Numbered from the stretch's first letter, positions 20,927 to 32,329 are shown. The stretch: 64,000 nucleotides of DNA from Nitzschia sp. DOCU1 (GCA_951394045.1 OX595997.1:620001-684000), one strand, 5' to 3'. Numbers and translations: made by a program. Notes: generated by a model from the letters alone, not told the origin.

Positions 20927-23804
20927 ATGTCGACCTTGCAATTGTTATTGCGAAGTCGGGCAGTGTCCCGATCGGGTGCAAATGTGTTGAAAGCACTGGT
21001 GGCCGGTCATCACAATCATTCTCCCTACCTCGGAAGAATTTTGTCGTATTCCAGCTCGTCTACGGTCAATTTCCGATTTTCTGGAACTAGCTCGCAATTG
21101 ACTGACCTGGACAAAGTCCATCACGATCACATTGACAAAGAAGAAAAGGAATCCAATCTCAAGTACCATATCCCGCAACGTGTCAGGGAGAAAGTCATTA
21201 GTGCCGAAGATGCGGTGGCATTGGTAAATAATGGCGATACGGTGTGTGTTTCTGGTTTCGTCTGCCAAGGAGCACCAGAAGCTCTATTGAAAGCTCTAGG
21301 AGAGAGGTTTGAGAAAACACAAGAGCCCAAAGACCTTACATTGTTTTTCGGTGGTGGGCCTGGAGACTACAAAGAAGGCGGCCTTTCTCATCTCGCCAAA
21401 GTTAGTCCAGATGGAAAAACTCAAATGCTCAAACGAACCATTGGAGGTACGTGTCAATGAACGCCTTCTCAATTTTGGAAAGTCGAAATTCTCAAACCAT
21501 AGGAACTTGAAACTTTCTTCATAGGACACTACGGTCAGGTACCAAAAGTGGCTGAACTTGTTCTCGCGGAAAAAGTGGAGGTAAGCTGCGCTGAAGCAGA
21601 TTTCTGTTGTATTGAATGAAAATTACGTAATCTCATCGATTTTGACTGTCGTACCAGGCATGGACACTTCCTATGGGTTCGATTTCCAGAATGATCCGTG
21701 CCCAGTCCACCCACTCACCTGGCCACATTACCGATGTCGGGATGGGTACCTATGTAGACCCGCTAATTGCTGGCGGAGCTGCCAACGAGGCTGCTTCCAA
21801 GAGCCCCCTCCATTCCAAGCTCGTATCCAGAATTACTATTGAAGGCGAAACTGTGCTAATGTATAAAGCTTTACCGATTCAAATTGCATTGATCCGGGGA
21901 ACGACAGGTGAGAGAGGCTTTTGTACATGATACTAGGCTGTTTGAAAAGCTGCTGGGACTATGCTGACCTTTCGTTTTTTTGTTCTTTCAGCCGATTCAA
22001 GCGGAAATATCTCTTGCGAGCACGAAAGTCTACTTTCCGATCAAAGATCGATTGCCGCTGCCGCAAGAAATTCACCTGGGGGACTGGTGATTGCTCAAGT
22101 AAAGCGCCTTGCTGCAAACGGATCGATTCCAGCAAGACAAGTCGCGGTTCCTGGGCCCCTCGTTGACTGCGTCGTCGTCGTCGACGACAAAGACCACGAC
22201 ACACTTCATCCCATGAGTTACATGGAGAGACACAATAGCAACTTTTCGGGAGAGATTCGTACTCCGCAGCAATCTGTCAAGGCGCTTCCTATGAGTCTGA
22301 GAAAGATCATTGCAAGACGGGCCTTCCTTCAACTTCGCCCTAACAAGATTGTCAACCTCGGCATTGGTATTCCGGATGGAGTAGCATCAGTTGCGGCGGA
22401 AGAAGGAATGCTTGGTAAGTTCAGGGCACGGAAAGTGAATCGCTTCTCGTCCGGATTTCCGACCTAACAATCCACGTTGTCCTTGGCAACAGAATACGTC
22501 ACGTTGTCCACTGAGCCCGGTGTTTTTGGTGGACTTCCCGCCAGTGGCCACAACTTTGGGCCCGCCTACAATGCATCGTCCCTAATGGAGATGAACCAAA
22601 TGTTTGATTTCTATGATGGTGGTGGTCTTGATATGACTTTCTTGGGTAAGTCCGATCATTGGGCGTTTTTCAATGTAGAACGTCAGCAGTATCTCACATC
22701 GACTTCCTCGAAATGTCCTAACCAACAGGCGCGGCTCAAATCTCTGCCAAGGGTGATGTCAATGTGTCACGAATGAGTAAGAATAGACTTACGGGACCTG
22801 GAGGTTTCATTGATATCTCGTCATGCACGAAGGACGTCTACTTCATGCTTTCCTTTACCGCCGTCGACCTCGAAGTGGAAGCCAAGGACGGCAAACTGAA
22901 TATCCAGACGGAAGGAAAGGTGAAGAAGTTTGTACCTGAAGTCTACGAAAAGACTTTTAGTGGTGATGAAGCCGTCAAGCGTGGTCAATTTGTCTACTAC
23001 GTTACGGAACGTGCCGTCTTCCGCCGTACCGCTAGCCACGATGTCATCGAGCTGATTGAAATCGCCCCAGGAGTGGACCTCCAGAAGGATATTCTGGACC
23101 AGATGGATTTTAAGCCTGCTATCAGCCCCGATTTGACTGTGATGGACCCTCGAATCTTCCGAGATGAAAAGATGGACGCAGCGAACGACTTCTTCGGATC
23201 GCTTGAAGGTAAGGACAAACTTTTTTGTCGGCCACATGTTCACGAAAGGCACCCGGTTTCCTCACTATGTTATCTTTTCCGCTATACAGAACGATGCAGT
23301 TACCACGAGGCCGACCACACCATGTACTTGGACCTGTTCGGAATCACTCTCAACACTGAAGACGATGTCAATTGGTTCTTAGGTGGAATTCGCGAACTCA
23401 TCAAACCCTGTGTAGACGCGAAGGGCAAGATCAACATGGTCGTCAACTACGAAGGTTTCAACTTGAGCAACAATTTGGAGGAACTCTATAGCAAGAAGGT
23501 CGAAGAATTGCAGCGAGAGATGTATGCATCGGCCAAGAGGTACACTGGACAAGCCTTCCAACGTGCTCGTCTGAAGAACACGTTGAGCATGGACGAGTGG
23601 AATGCTGAAGATCTCTTTGATCAATTTGACACTCGTCACGACGGAGTTCTGTCGATTGAAGAGCTACGAGAAGGCTTCCTTACTCACTTCAAAATGTCCT
23701 TGACTCCAGAACACATCAAGGAATTTGTTGGGGATAGTGCTCAAGTAGTTGACCGCGAAGCGTTTGCACGAGGTGTCAAGGTTGTGCTACAAGACGTAAA
23801 CTAG
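20927..23804 (+). CDS. Mitochondrial acetate/propionate CoA-transferase (YdiF type) with C-terminal EF-hand
   Basis: Family I CoA-transferase moving CoA between acyl-CoAs and carboxylates such as acetate or propionate. Seven exons: 20927-21446, 21525-21580, 21658-21907, 21992-22414, 22493-22645, 22729-23208 and 23290-23804. The six introns are 77-84 bp and all keep frame; product 798 aa. An Arg/Leu presequence indicates mitochondria. The alpha-like half contains VCVSGFVCQGAPEAL and GGGPGDYKEGG; the beta-like half has NLGIGIPDGVASVA and TLSTEPGVFGGLPASG, where Glu424 aligns with the catalytic Glu. A bacterial-type extra domain follows (MYLDLFGITL, VVNYEGFNL, RYTGQAF). An EF-hand-like loop, DTRHDGVLSIEE (about 740), ends the protein; loop position 3 is Arg, so calcium binding is doubtful. 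Confidence 0.92.
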
Positions 23805-25304
23805 AGAGCAAGCCCTAAAATACATAGACTTTTGTTTCATTTTCTTGCCACTATCATGAGTGCGCCTTATCCAGTTTAGATGATAGTAGTAGCTGACCTA
23901 CTAGAGAATGGGTCTATCGAGTCAAATCTTTGATTCGGAGCGAGCGTGCCGAGCCAGCGCGCGAAGTTTGTTGGGGCCTGCGCGGAGCCTCAAAGACACA
24001 CACCAAAGAGAAAAGTGAAATCTCGAGCCGACGCAAGACGACACCGTATTTCCTGCCACCGGAATTACACTTCTCACCTATGCCCTTCCCTGTAATTGGA
24101 CCCCAAATACAGGAGCCCGCCTGGCCCACCTGTATTAGACAGTCTCCCCAAAATCCGAACCATTGTACCCGAAAACCTTGCATCATTCCACGGGTCACCA
24201 CCTGTTGTCGACAATCGAACGCATCGACGGACGAGCACCCCCAAAACCAATCCAGTCGGTTGAATCCAGAACTCGCCTCCGCCAATCCACATGATATAAG
24301 TACAGGTACGTTTCATGTGAATTTAGATAGTGTATTCAAATTATATCTACAGTAGCTACCGGTAGTAATAATAATAAGCCCACGCTGCATGAGTTTTCGC
24401 TGGTACCGCGCCATAAAATGGGATGGCCTCATCTCGTCGCTGTGGCGGGCATCGCGTTGCCGCGGTGTGGAGGTGGACCGCCCAAAAAAAGAGATAGAGA
24501 CGTCGACACTTTTACTTCGTGACCATGCGGATAGGGCTGAAAGCTCATCAAGATGAGGGCACAATCATCAATTATCAAAGATACTGCAGTGAAGGACTTT
24601 GTTGAATAGAAAAAGGGTGAGAAGAGGCGGATATGAAAGCAGGTGCAAAGGGAAAGCAGGGCGTGTCTCACCTTGTCATTTTGTTGTTGTAGCGAATTTG
24701 ATGGGGGCAAATGAAGGTAAGCGGCCGGGTACTCTTTGGATGATGATTGTTGAATCAGGGAACTCACTTGTACTCTATTTGCTTATTCCATCCCATTTCA
24801 GAATTCATGAGTTTTGCGAAGAGCAATTGAAGGCGAACAACGGATGATATCACTGGAAGATCAACGAAGAAAGGAAAATGAATCTCGTTCCTCAGGATGG
24901 TTGTTGGATACTTCGGCTGGTGCTGGGCAACTGGGGGTGAAATAATGTTGCAAGAGGGCTGATCCTGTGGCCTGATATTGCATAGATAATGTTAAATTAG
25001 ACAACGATTGTAGGGTATTATCATTGTCCCATGGTCTCTTGACAGTAGAGCGTTTTGCTGCCGCCGACGTTTGCATGTGGTTACGCCAAATACCGGGTTT
25101 GATTTGAATCGATTTGGAAGGAGGGTCATATTAGAGGGAGTGGAGAATTAGGGGATTTCTTCGGAGGGTCCCACCTGAGCGGTGACGTGGAATTACAGGT
25201 AGTGACATTTTTCGTTTCGTGCAGCAACCTGTGGAACGGTGGCTTTTCCTGTATTTGGATCTGTAGAATGAGCCGATTTATGGTAATTAAAGGGAGGGTG
25301 CGAC

Positions 25305-25390
25305 ACGAAAATACAGGTGGTGTCCCGACGCAGGCACGCTCGGGAGGCGTTCCGAGTGGGCCATTTTAATATGCCTTTCACCTGTATTTG
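25305..25390. repeat. Inverted repeat built on AAATACAGGTG
   Basis: AAAATACAGGTGG at about 25308-25320 is followed about 60 bp later by CACCTGTATTT at about 25379-25389, making a stem-loop with a loop of about 60 bases. The same word recurs in both orientations elsewhere between 24060 and 25260. This suggests dispersed copies of one short palindromic element. Confidence 0.5.
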
Positions 25391-25480
25391 CCGGGCAACT
25401 ACAGGAAATTGCAAAACGGGTGGAATACGAAGCTTTGGGGGGGGGGGGGGAGCGAGACCAAGCGGAAGACTTCCCACCGT

Positions 25481-25519
25481 AGGTGAATTAACCTAAAAAG
25501 GGTTAATTAACCTTCACCC
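25481..25519. repeat. Short palindromic element end with AGGTGAATTAACC
   Basis: AGGTGAATTAACC is followed after a few A residues by GGGTTAATTAACCTTCACC, giving an imperfect hairpin. The outer word is the same as both ends of the element at 26947-27147. The longer span 25481-27147 therefore also has inverted ends, either as one larger element or as two neighbouring small ones. Confidence 0.5.
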
Positions 25520-26946
25520 TGCTCTCTGAAAAGGATGACCGTTGAGAATGACTTCCCCCATTTAGAGGATACCGCTGGATTCGTCAAACTGTGACAAATC
25601 CAACGGTGTAGAGAAACTGGCATGTTGCAGTGGGCCTTCCAAAGCTATGGGCCGTGCAATTTTGTTGCTCGCTCGCACGGTCACCTCGCGCATCAACTGA
25701 TTTCAGACTCTGATTGGGGAATTGGGGAACTGCTACTCTCGAACTATAAAAGATAGGAAATGAATAGAAGCACATCCTTAATCTACTCTTGTAGAGCAAT
25801 ATTTTGATGTATAGGTTGTTTTATAGACTTCTGTATTGCGGTAGCTAGGAGGGCACAAAGCCTGCGCGCGTGACGAAAAACCATGAAATCAGTCCCCATC
25901 GTTGTTTTGCATTTCCACTTGGAAAAAGTATCTTCCAACAAAAACAACACAACCGATGGTTCCAGGGATGTAACTGCAATAGGTCCTGACTCTTGGTTGA
26001 CGCCCACAACGCTTCCTCCGGGCATAAGGACCCCCAGTGGACATGTTTCCAAAATGCACTCGTTCAATTGTAGACATAAAACCTATAATCCAATCCAACA
26101 CCAGCCCCCATCACATGAAACCCCTTCCCCTAGTCATTTTGTTTGTTGGACAAGGGCGATATGATGTTTTTGACATCATAACTCATGAAGAACAGGTCGA
26201 AAAGGTGGATTGTTGTTTAAAATTCTTGCCACTGAGCGTGGTGGAGCCCACTATTTCGGGCTCCACTGCCCTTTCTAATGCAAATAATATCATGCCCCAG
26301 CTCCCAGCTACATCCATGACTGTCCCTGATGGTTGTGGGACAGTTTCAGGGGCAGTGAACCATGGGGACAGTAGTTGACAACCAACAAAGTTAATCAGCA
26401 GGGCCCGAGTATCCTTGGATGAAACGCTGCCAGCATTCTTTCTGCAGCCTTTCTTCCTCCACTGAAGTCCAATGCTGCTCTTGGAAACAAATAGGATCAA
26501 AAAGAGCCCATCAATGGGGCCCTTGTTTTGAATTACCACCAACTTTCCAGCAAAAACAGCGATGTTGGGGAACGCATCATTTGGCACTTTCCTTGGCTTT
26601 TCCACCCATCAAAGGCAAGCCAAACAAGCCAGACGACTTCTAACCCCCAGCTGGTTGATTGTTACCGCCCCCTGATGTTGACAGATGGGTGGAGAATCCT
26701 TGAACAGAGCCAAAATGATGGCCCCAAGGCCCATGGTCTTCTTTGGAATGAGCAATTTTTTAATGATGCCCGCACCAAAAATTTTCATCACCACAGCTGC
26801 CAAAATGTATCAGCAGTACAAGTGCAGGAGGCCAAACTGCAAGCAAATGACAAGGACTTATTGCATTTGTTCTGTGGGTGAATGGATGTGCAGTGCATGT
26901 CACCGAATTCATGTTCTGGAGGTAGCTACTGTAGAATGAAAGTTGT

Positions 26947-27147
26947 AGGTGAATTAACCCTTTTCATCTTCGTCAAAAACTCGTGACTTTTGACCAGCCG
27001 TTGGGATGCTTCTGCTCATGTGATTTCCTCCGTTCTTTTTGCAGTAGTCTCGTCCAGAGTCATTCCTACATTTCTATATATTCAGATCTGAGTATTTTTC
27101 ATATTAAGATGGCGATCGGTTTTGCGGGAAAAGAGGTTAATTCACCT
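26947..27147. mobile_element. Candidate 201-bp MITE-like element
   Basis: Left end AGGTGAATTAACCCTTTT (26947-26964) and right end AAAAGAGGTTAATTCACCT (27129-27147) are near-perfect inverted repeats of about 18 bp. Both include a TTAA. No clear target-site duplication is visible outside them. There is no coding capacity, so it would be non-autonomous. It ends about 100 bp before the MED22-like start codon, so it lies in that gene's promoter or 5' UTR. Mobility is inferred only from the structure. Confidence 0.4.
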
Positions 27148-27247
27148 TTTTCCTATGGCGAACATCCGCAAGATATCAGTTAGACGATGCCAATCGTTTC
27201 ATTGTTTTTGTCCTGCTCTTAATCATCCACTAAAATCAAAAACAACC

Positions 27248-27794
27248 ATGGACCGAGTTGAAGACGATCTGACGCCAGGGCAAGAGTGGCAACAGAGTCT
27301 TAATGCCACCATCAATCGGTTATCGACCCAATACGTGAATTTGTTGCGGGCGGCGTCGTCCGCAGCGGCTTTGGAACGAGGCCAGCAGGATCCTAGAGGT
27401 GTGTCGTTGTTGTAGTCTGACGACTCGGCGCTTGCTCTCTTGCCATCCTCGTTAAGTTTTCTAACACTTCTTTTTCGGATCATCAGCCGGTGGAGGCAGA
27501 ATGCTAACACCAAACGATGCCCCCACACCCCCTTTGGCTTCCAGCACCAACATGACATCCTTGCAGTGCCAGTTGGCGGCAGAAAACCTTTGCGTGGCCA
27601 CATCTCAACTACTGTCGCTTATCAGGACACTAAGGATGAGTATTTTGCTCATGGACGAAGAAACGATTGCCACGGAGGAAGAGTGGCAAGTCCATCAAAT
27701 TCAGGCGATATCCTCAATGGCTCAAGAAGAGGCGAACCTGGTGGAGCAAGAATGGCTGGAGCTTCGGACAAGGGAATTGGACGAGTTGGAGTAG
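27248..27794 (+). CDS. MED22: Mediator subunit 22-like protein
   Basis: Exons 27248-27398 and 27487-27794 with an 88-bp intron (GTGTGT..ATCAG); product 152 aa. The helical protein has TINRLSTQYVNLLRAASS in exon 1. Exon 2 has QLAAENLCVATSQLLSLIRT followed by LRMSILLMDEETIATEEEW. Spacing and sequence resemble MED22 (Surf5), a small head-module subunit of Mediator: a helix with INRL...NLL, then AxENLxxAxxxLLxLIxxLR. Size is also right. The match is read by eye, so another small coiled-coil protein cannot be excluded. ATG 27248 is preferred because the frame upstream lies in repeat sequence. Confidence 0.6.
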
Positions 27795-28009
27795 GAACTT
27801 CACGTTGATTTTAATTGACTAGAAGCTCCTTCTTTTGCTACGGCGATGGACTTGCATGGCTGCCTTACTTGCCAAACAGTTTGAATGAAACTCAGAGAAG
27901 TGCAGGTACAGATGAATGAATGCCTAATTCGAAGTTACTCTGTGTGAAGGGTATGAAAAAAGCTCCAGTCGATATCTTATCACCATGCAGCTATTCTTGG
28001 CTGGCCTTT

Positions 28010-29395
28010 TTAGCGCAGGATTCCCTTGAGCGAAACGAATCGCTTGATTCGCCGCGCGGCGTTCTCAATCATTTCTGTGGTTGCCATGTTCTCAAAGGTC
28101 TTTTTCCTTTGATTTTTGGCGCGGATGATTTCACGGGTAGCCTGTGCGATATCTTGTGCGGTAAAGCCAGCTTGGCAAAGCATTTGCTCTCGGACATGAC
28201 GAGAGAGGACGAGGTCACGGCCCTGCCGACCAAGGCCGACCTTTTGAGACTCCCAGTCCTCAACGGAAAGAAGTTTTCCGCGTTTGTACCTCCATCCGAT
28301 TCCAATGGCGACGCCACTGCTCACAGATGGGTTAACTTCAGGGACGCGTTCATAGAATCGAACTCGAACAGTGTCAAAGGCAACGGACTTGAGTTTCGTC
28401 TCGGCAGAGATCTGACGTTTGGGCTTGGTGGGTGGCTGCATATGGCTAAACTCTGGCGCCGTAAAATCTGTGGAGCCACTCTTGCTTTCATTCTCAAACA
28501 ATTTCCATCGATCGTCAGAGCTCACCTTGGCCTGTGGGGGAGTCTCTAATTGAAACGAGAGCTCGGAAACTGTTGTTGCCGTCTCGTCCTCTGGTTCTTC
28601 TGTGACTTGCGTGAGTGATGTTGGGATTGTAATAGCATCAAAGGGCCTTGGCTCGTTCTCGGACAAGCTCTCGAAAAGTTGGTCCATGACTTCGTTGTCG
28701 ATCTTGGCTAGGAGTTCTTTGGGCAAGTGCTGGATAATAAGGGACTTGATTTCGTTTGAAGTCAGAGCTTCTTCTCCTTCCTCTTTTACCGCGGACGGCT
28801 GCTCGCCCGACTTTGGGATCTTGTGGCGGTGTTGTTGTTTGCTCTTGGGATCTTTGCGCCTGTTGGCGGGACTTTTGTGTCTCTTGTTCTTGATGCGCCC
28901 ACCAATGTCAAAGTCAGGAATGATATCAAAGTCGACGAAGGAACTCATTATTGTGAAACTGCTGCTGGTGGTGCTCGCATCAAGAAGTGCGGTGAATTTG
29001 GCCTCGTCGACCTCGGCGTCAACGCTTGGTGATAGATTGCTGCCAATGTCAACGGAACCGTCAGCGAATGATGGCACGGAGAGACGGTCCAGCGAGGCGC
29101 AGTCAGTTACGGTAGTCATGGTTGCCGAATGGTGGGTGGTATTTTCACCGTTTATCTGGGCGTAAAAGGCGTCGGCGGCGCTCAAACCATTGGCAAATGA
29201 TCTAGAGCAGGATCCATCTAATGACGCATCAAAACAAATGCGTTCGTGTTCGTCGCGCTGACCGAAAAGTGCCTCGGAAGCTCTCAAGTTCATTTCTCGA
29301 ACAACCAGCGGGCAAGGACCACGATGGTACGAGGAAGCTTCGAGCTGCTTCCCGGCGGTCACCTTTTCGTCAAATGTGTGTACAGAAGATGTCAT
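28010..29395 (-). CDS. Family A protein (lineage-specific, unknown function), member 2
   Basis: 461 aa from ATG 29395, intronless. It contains the family A blocks in order: acidic SFVDFDIIPDFDIG (about residue 150), a basic NKRHKSPANRRKDPKSK patch that could be a nuclear localisation signal, the helical block EIKSLIIQHLPKELLAKI, TVSELSFQLE, and the C-terminal domain. The last reads VAFDTVRVRFYERV, EVNPSVSSGVAIGIGW, LSVEDWESQK, DLVLSRHVREQML, AGFTAQDIAQATR and AKNQRKK. No enzyme motif is visible. It is in tandem, same strand, with member 3. Function unknown; protein-protein interaction or chromatin roles would be guesses. Confidence 0.85.
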   Translation of the reverse strand: MTSSVHTFDEKVTAGKQLEASSYHRGPCPLVVREMNLRASEALFGQRDEHERICFDASLDGSCSRSFANGLSAADAFYAQINGENTTHHSATMTTVTDCASLDRLSVPSFADGSVDIGSNLSPSVDAEVDEAKFTALLDASTTSSSFTIMSSFVDFDIIPDFDIGGRIKNKRHKSPANRRKDPKSKQQHRHKIPKSGEQPSAVKEEGEEALTSNEIKSLIIQHLPKELLAKIDNEVMDQLFESLSENEPRPFDAITIPTSLTQVTEEPEDETATTVSELSFQLETPPQAKVSSDDRWKLFENESKSGSTDFTAPEFSHMQPPTKPKRQISAETKLKSVAFDTVRVRFYERVPEVNPSVSSGVAIGIGWRYKRGKLLSVEDWESQKVGLGRQGRDLVLSRHVREQMLCQAGFTAQDIAQATREIIRAKNQRKKTFENMATTEMIENAARRIKRFVSLKGILR

Positions 29396-30215
29396 CTTGA
29401 AATAGACCTTTGCAAGTTATCGTAAGCCTCAGAAAATGACAGCAACCGATTTGTAAGGCAATGAACTTTGACTCATCAAACAGCACTCATTCCTCGGTCA
29501 AATTGTGAGAATCGGCGATCCAGTAATGCCGATACCTGGTAAGAGAACCTGTCAAACGTTTCCAACGTATGGTAGAAAACGAAAACTATTAATGAAAGCC
29601 AAGTAAAAATTGCTGGTACATAATAATCTCTCTTAGTTCTCTTTCCGAAATATCTATGATATTGATTCGCAGTTGTTTGCAAACTGTCCTTTACCCAGGA
29701 GCTTCGGGAGAACCGCTCGACAGACGGGGCTATTCATGCCGTCACAACTTGTTGCGATTCTCCCTGCGAATTCAAGTTCCTCATAAAGAAAAGTTTCTAA
29801 CGATAGAATGCTCCCCGGGAAACATTTGGGTCTTGCCGCCAGTTTCAATACGACGTTTCGCGAAAAAGGAACAACGTCGAAGCACTCCATCTGGCTTTTT
29901 TACTACTACTAACGATAGACCAACAGCAAAGAAGCATCATAGCGTGACGCCGAGAGAACCTCACCATGCATCGACGCCCAAGTGTCGTCGTGGCATGAAT
30001 AAAGTCATGTGATACTATTGCCATGCCCTATGCCGCAAGTCGACGAGTTTTTCTGGCAGGGCAACAAGGCAATTAGTTGTCTCCGAAATAGTGTGGAAAT
30101 TCACATATTAGGAACCAAAGACGCATCACTGGATTCTAGATGATGGGCGATTGTCAGTATTAGTTTATCATTCTCCAAGAGGATAGTACCTGTTGTGGTG
30201 TTTCGTGGCGGGCCT
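29396..30215. other. Intergenic between the tandem family A genes
   Basis: About 820 bp without a supported gene. It must contain the 5' flank of member 2 and the 3' flank of member 3. Small frames on both strands show no domain. Confidence 0.45.
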
Positions 30216-31604
30216 TCAGTTACCCATGATTCCACTACTACCAAATTTGAAGATGTTCTTCAATCGCCGTTTGGCACTTTCAACGACTTCTTCAGCGAAC
30301 ATGTCAATTGTCAGATTGTCTATCGTCGTCTTTCGCTGGTTCTTGAGCCTTAAAGTCTGACGGATGGCTTGAGCAATGTCCCTCTGCGTATAGCCAGCGT
30401 CAAGCAACATCAGCTCACGCACTTGACGCGGGAGAACCAGATCTCGGCCACTCCGCGTCAAGCCCGACTTTTGAGACTCCCACTCGTCTATGGAGAGCAC
30501 GTTTCCTGACTTGTAATCCCAGCCAATACCCACTGCAGGGCCGCTGGACACTGATGGGTTGATTTCGATAACTCTTTCATAGAATCGAACCTGTACTGTA
30601 CCAAATCTCACATTGTCCAAGCTTTGGCAATTCATCGACACCTGCCGCATTGGCTTGGTCGGCGGGTGCCGCACAGAATTAAAGTTCATCGCTGTTCTAA
30701 TTGGTGGCGCAGGCATTTCGTCGATTGTGGCTCGTCGTCGTTCGCCGCTGTCGTAACCAAACGCCTGCCAACGATCAGAGGACAAGATTCTTCGACAGGC
30801 CTCGAGGCCTTGCGCACGGCTGATCGCCGCCCCTTGCAAACGAGTTTTAGAGGGTTTGCAAGACAATCTTTCCGTCCTATCCTGTCGCGGTTTCTCTTTT
30901 GTAGCCCAATCCATGCAGGGCACGGAAAGCTCGGAAACTGTGGTCGCTGTATCTTCTTCTGCATGGAAGAAACCGCAACGCGGTGCGGGGTACATCATCC
31001 CTTCTTCACTGTGAAATTCGTTGAGATTGCCGTTCTCATCCGTTGGGACCAGTCCTATACTGCTGGTAGAACGTTGGATCTCCTCACATATCCTGGACCA
31101 TGCTTCGTCTTCGAGTTTGTCTTTGATGTGAGCCGGCAAGTGTTTTAGGACATATGCTTTAATATCTTCTGCCGATTCAATGCTTTCCCTTGAACATTCT
31201 TTGGAGTTGTCACTGCTGTTATCAGTTTCGATGGGGTCGTGGCGAGCTGCTGCTGAACAACCATCCTTCCTAGTGCCACAGCCAATGTCAAAATCGAGTG
31301 TCAGATCAAAGTCTGCGAAGGAATTCACCGGTGAGAAGTCTGAACGACGCCTTCTATGCGGATCTACTTCTCGAGTCTTGTCAGGAACGTCGGCCGAGTC
31401 GCCACTGGAAACGAGTTTGTTGTCCACCCAGGAGGACTCGCTCGTTGTACTGGTTCCATCATGATATCCAGAAGAACATTCTTGGGGGACACAACCTACA
31501 GATGAGGCATTATCACCTCCACCTGGAGTATTCACTTGGGCAACACAACTTATTGACGCTTGCTGCTGGATTGCATTCGCATCCTTACTGGCCATGACTG
31601 TCAT
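30216..31604 (-). CDS. Family A protein (lineage-specific, unknown function), member 3
   Basis: 462 aa from ATG 31604; an in-frame ATG at 31730 would add 42 residues. I prefer 31604 because it gives the same length as member 2. Same block order: SFADFDLTLDFDIG, the helical block DIKAYVLKHLPAHIKDKL, TVSELSVPC, then VRFGTVQVRFYERV, EINPSVSSGPAVGIGW, LSIDEWESQK, DLVLPRQVRELML, AGYTQRDIAQAIR and LKNQRKT. It is closest to member 2. The C-terminal domain is far more conserved than the Ser/Thr/Asp-rich remainder, as expected of a folded module on a disordered scaffold. No function can be assigned. Confidence 0.85.
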   Translation of the reverse strand: MTVMASKDANAIQQQASISCVAQVNTPGGGDNASSVGCVPQECSSGYHDGTSTTSESSWVDNKLVSSGDSADVPDKTREVDPHRRRRSDFSPVNSFADFDLTLDFDIGCGTRKDGCSAAARHDPIETDNSSDNSKECSRESIESAEDIKAYVLKHLPAHIKDKLEDEAWSRICEEIQRSTSSIGLVPTDENGNLNEFHSEEGMMYPAPRCGFFHAEEDTATTVSELSVPCMDWATKEKPRQDRTERLSCKPSKTRLQGAAISRAQGLEACRRILSSDRWQAFGYDSGERRRATIDEMPAPPIRTAMNFNSVRHPPTKPMRQVSMNCQSLDNVRFGTVQVRFYERVIEINPSVSSGPAVGIGWDYKSGNVLSIDEWESQKSGLTRSGRDLVLPRQVRELMLLDAGYTQRDIAQAIRQTLRLKNQRKTTIDNLTIDMFAEEVVESAKRRLKNIFKFGSSGIMGN

Positions 31605-32329
31605 TGCGATATCCCGCAGTAGAAACCAGAAGATGATAGAATGACGACGACCTGATTGATTGATTCTTGAGGGCAAACTGATGGAAAGTGAAACGTAATG
31701 CCTTCCTTGGCTAAAACGGTAGTTGATCATAATGTCCGAAAGGAAACGCGAAGACTGGCCTTTCCGTGGAAAAGAACGGTGGCTAAAATAAGATTGCGAT
31801 TACCATCGTTTTGCTTGGTACTCATAATGGTCAGACAATGTGTCGGGAGGACAGTTGAAGGAGAAGGAATCGCAGGAGAAAAAGCCCAACGAGGAGTCAG
31901 TCGTCTCTCTCTATGATACCGGCATCATGAACACGTAGGAATGAATCGATAAGAATCGGCGGGTCTGCATCCTAAAAAGCGAATTCATGCAACATCTATG
32001 ACAATTATACCTCTGTGTCTTATTAACAACTAACGTTCACGCAACCAAACATCGTTATAAATACCGGTAGGTGGCATCGACACTGCTCTCTGATGAAGAG
32101 ACGCGCTCGATTTCGGACGGCCAGCTACCAGATCATCATTTAAAGGATTTTCCACAACTTAAAGCGAATTAATTTACGGCAGCTGCTTTCGACTACGATA
32201 CTGGGAATACGACCTTTAGGGAGCTTCATGATCATTATTATAGCCTGTCATTAAATGAGAGTCTCCTATGTGTCGTATCTGCTCGGATGCGGCACATAGG
32301 GCGACGACATCTCATGGATGTATGTGAGT

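Larger units (their letters stand above)
23805..27247. other. Gene-poor, repeat-rich region of 3.4 kb
   Basis: No gene can be supported. Overlapping frames of 60-140 codons occur on both strands without domains. Recurrent CAAATACAGG/CCTGTATTTG and CTGTAATT/AATTACAG words occur in opposite orientations (about 24090, 24105, 24133, 25190, 25245, 25310 and 25381). A run of 14 G is at 25437-25450. Several AGGTGAATTAACC terminal-repeat-like ends are listed separately. A CTACCGGTAG palindrome is at 24356-24365. It is best read as a graveyard of small, probably non-autonomous mobile elements. Confidence 0.5.

Noticed and set aside
25437..25450. Run of 14 G as a possible functional G-quadruplex
   Set aside because: A single homopolymer in repeat-rich DNA; length may be a sequencing artefact and no gene depends on it.
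25783..26605. Minus-strand frames that might be a degraded transposase
   Set aside because: No DDE/D motif, zinc finger or other transposase signature could be identified by eye, and the frames do not join. Noted only as part of the repeat-rich region.
30624..31148. 174-codon plus-strand frame opposite family A member 3
   Set aside because: Antisense to a family A gene supported by two paralogues.
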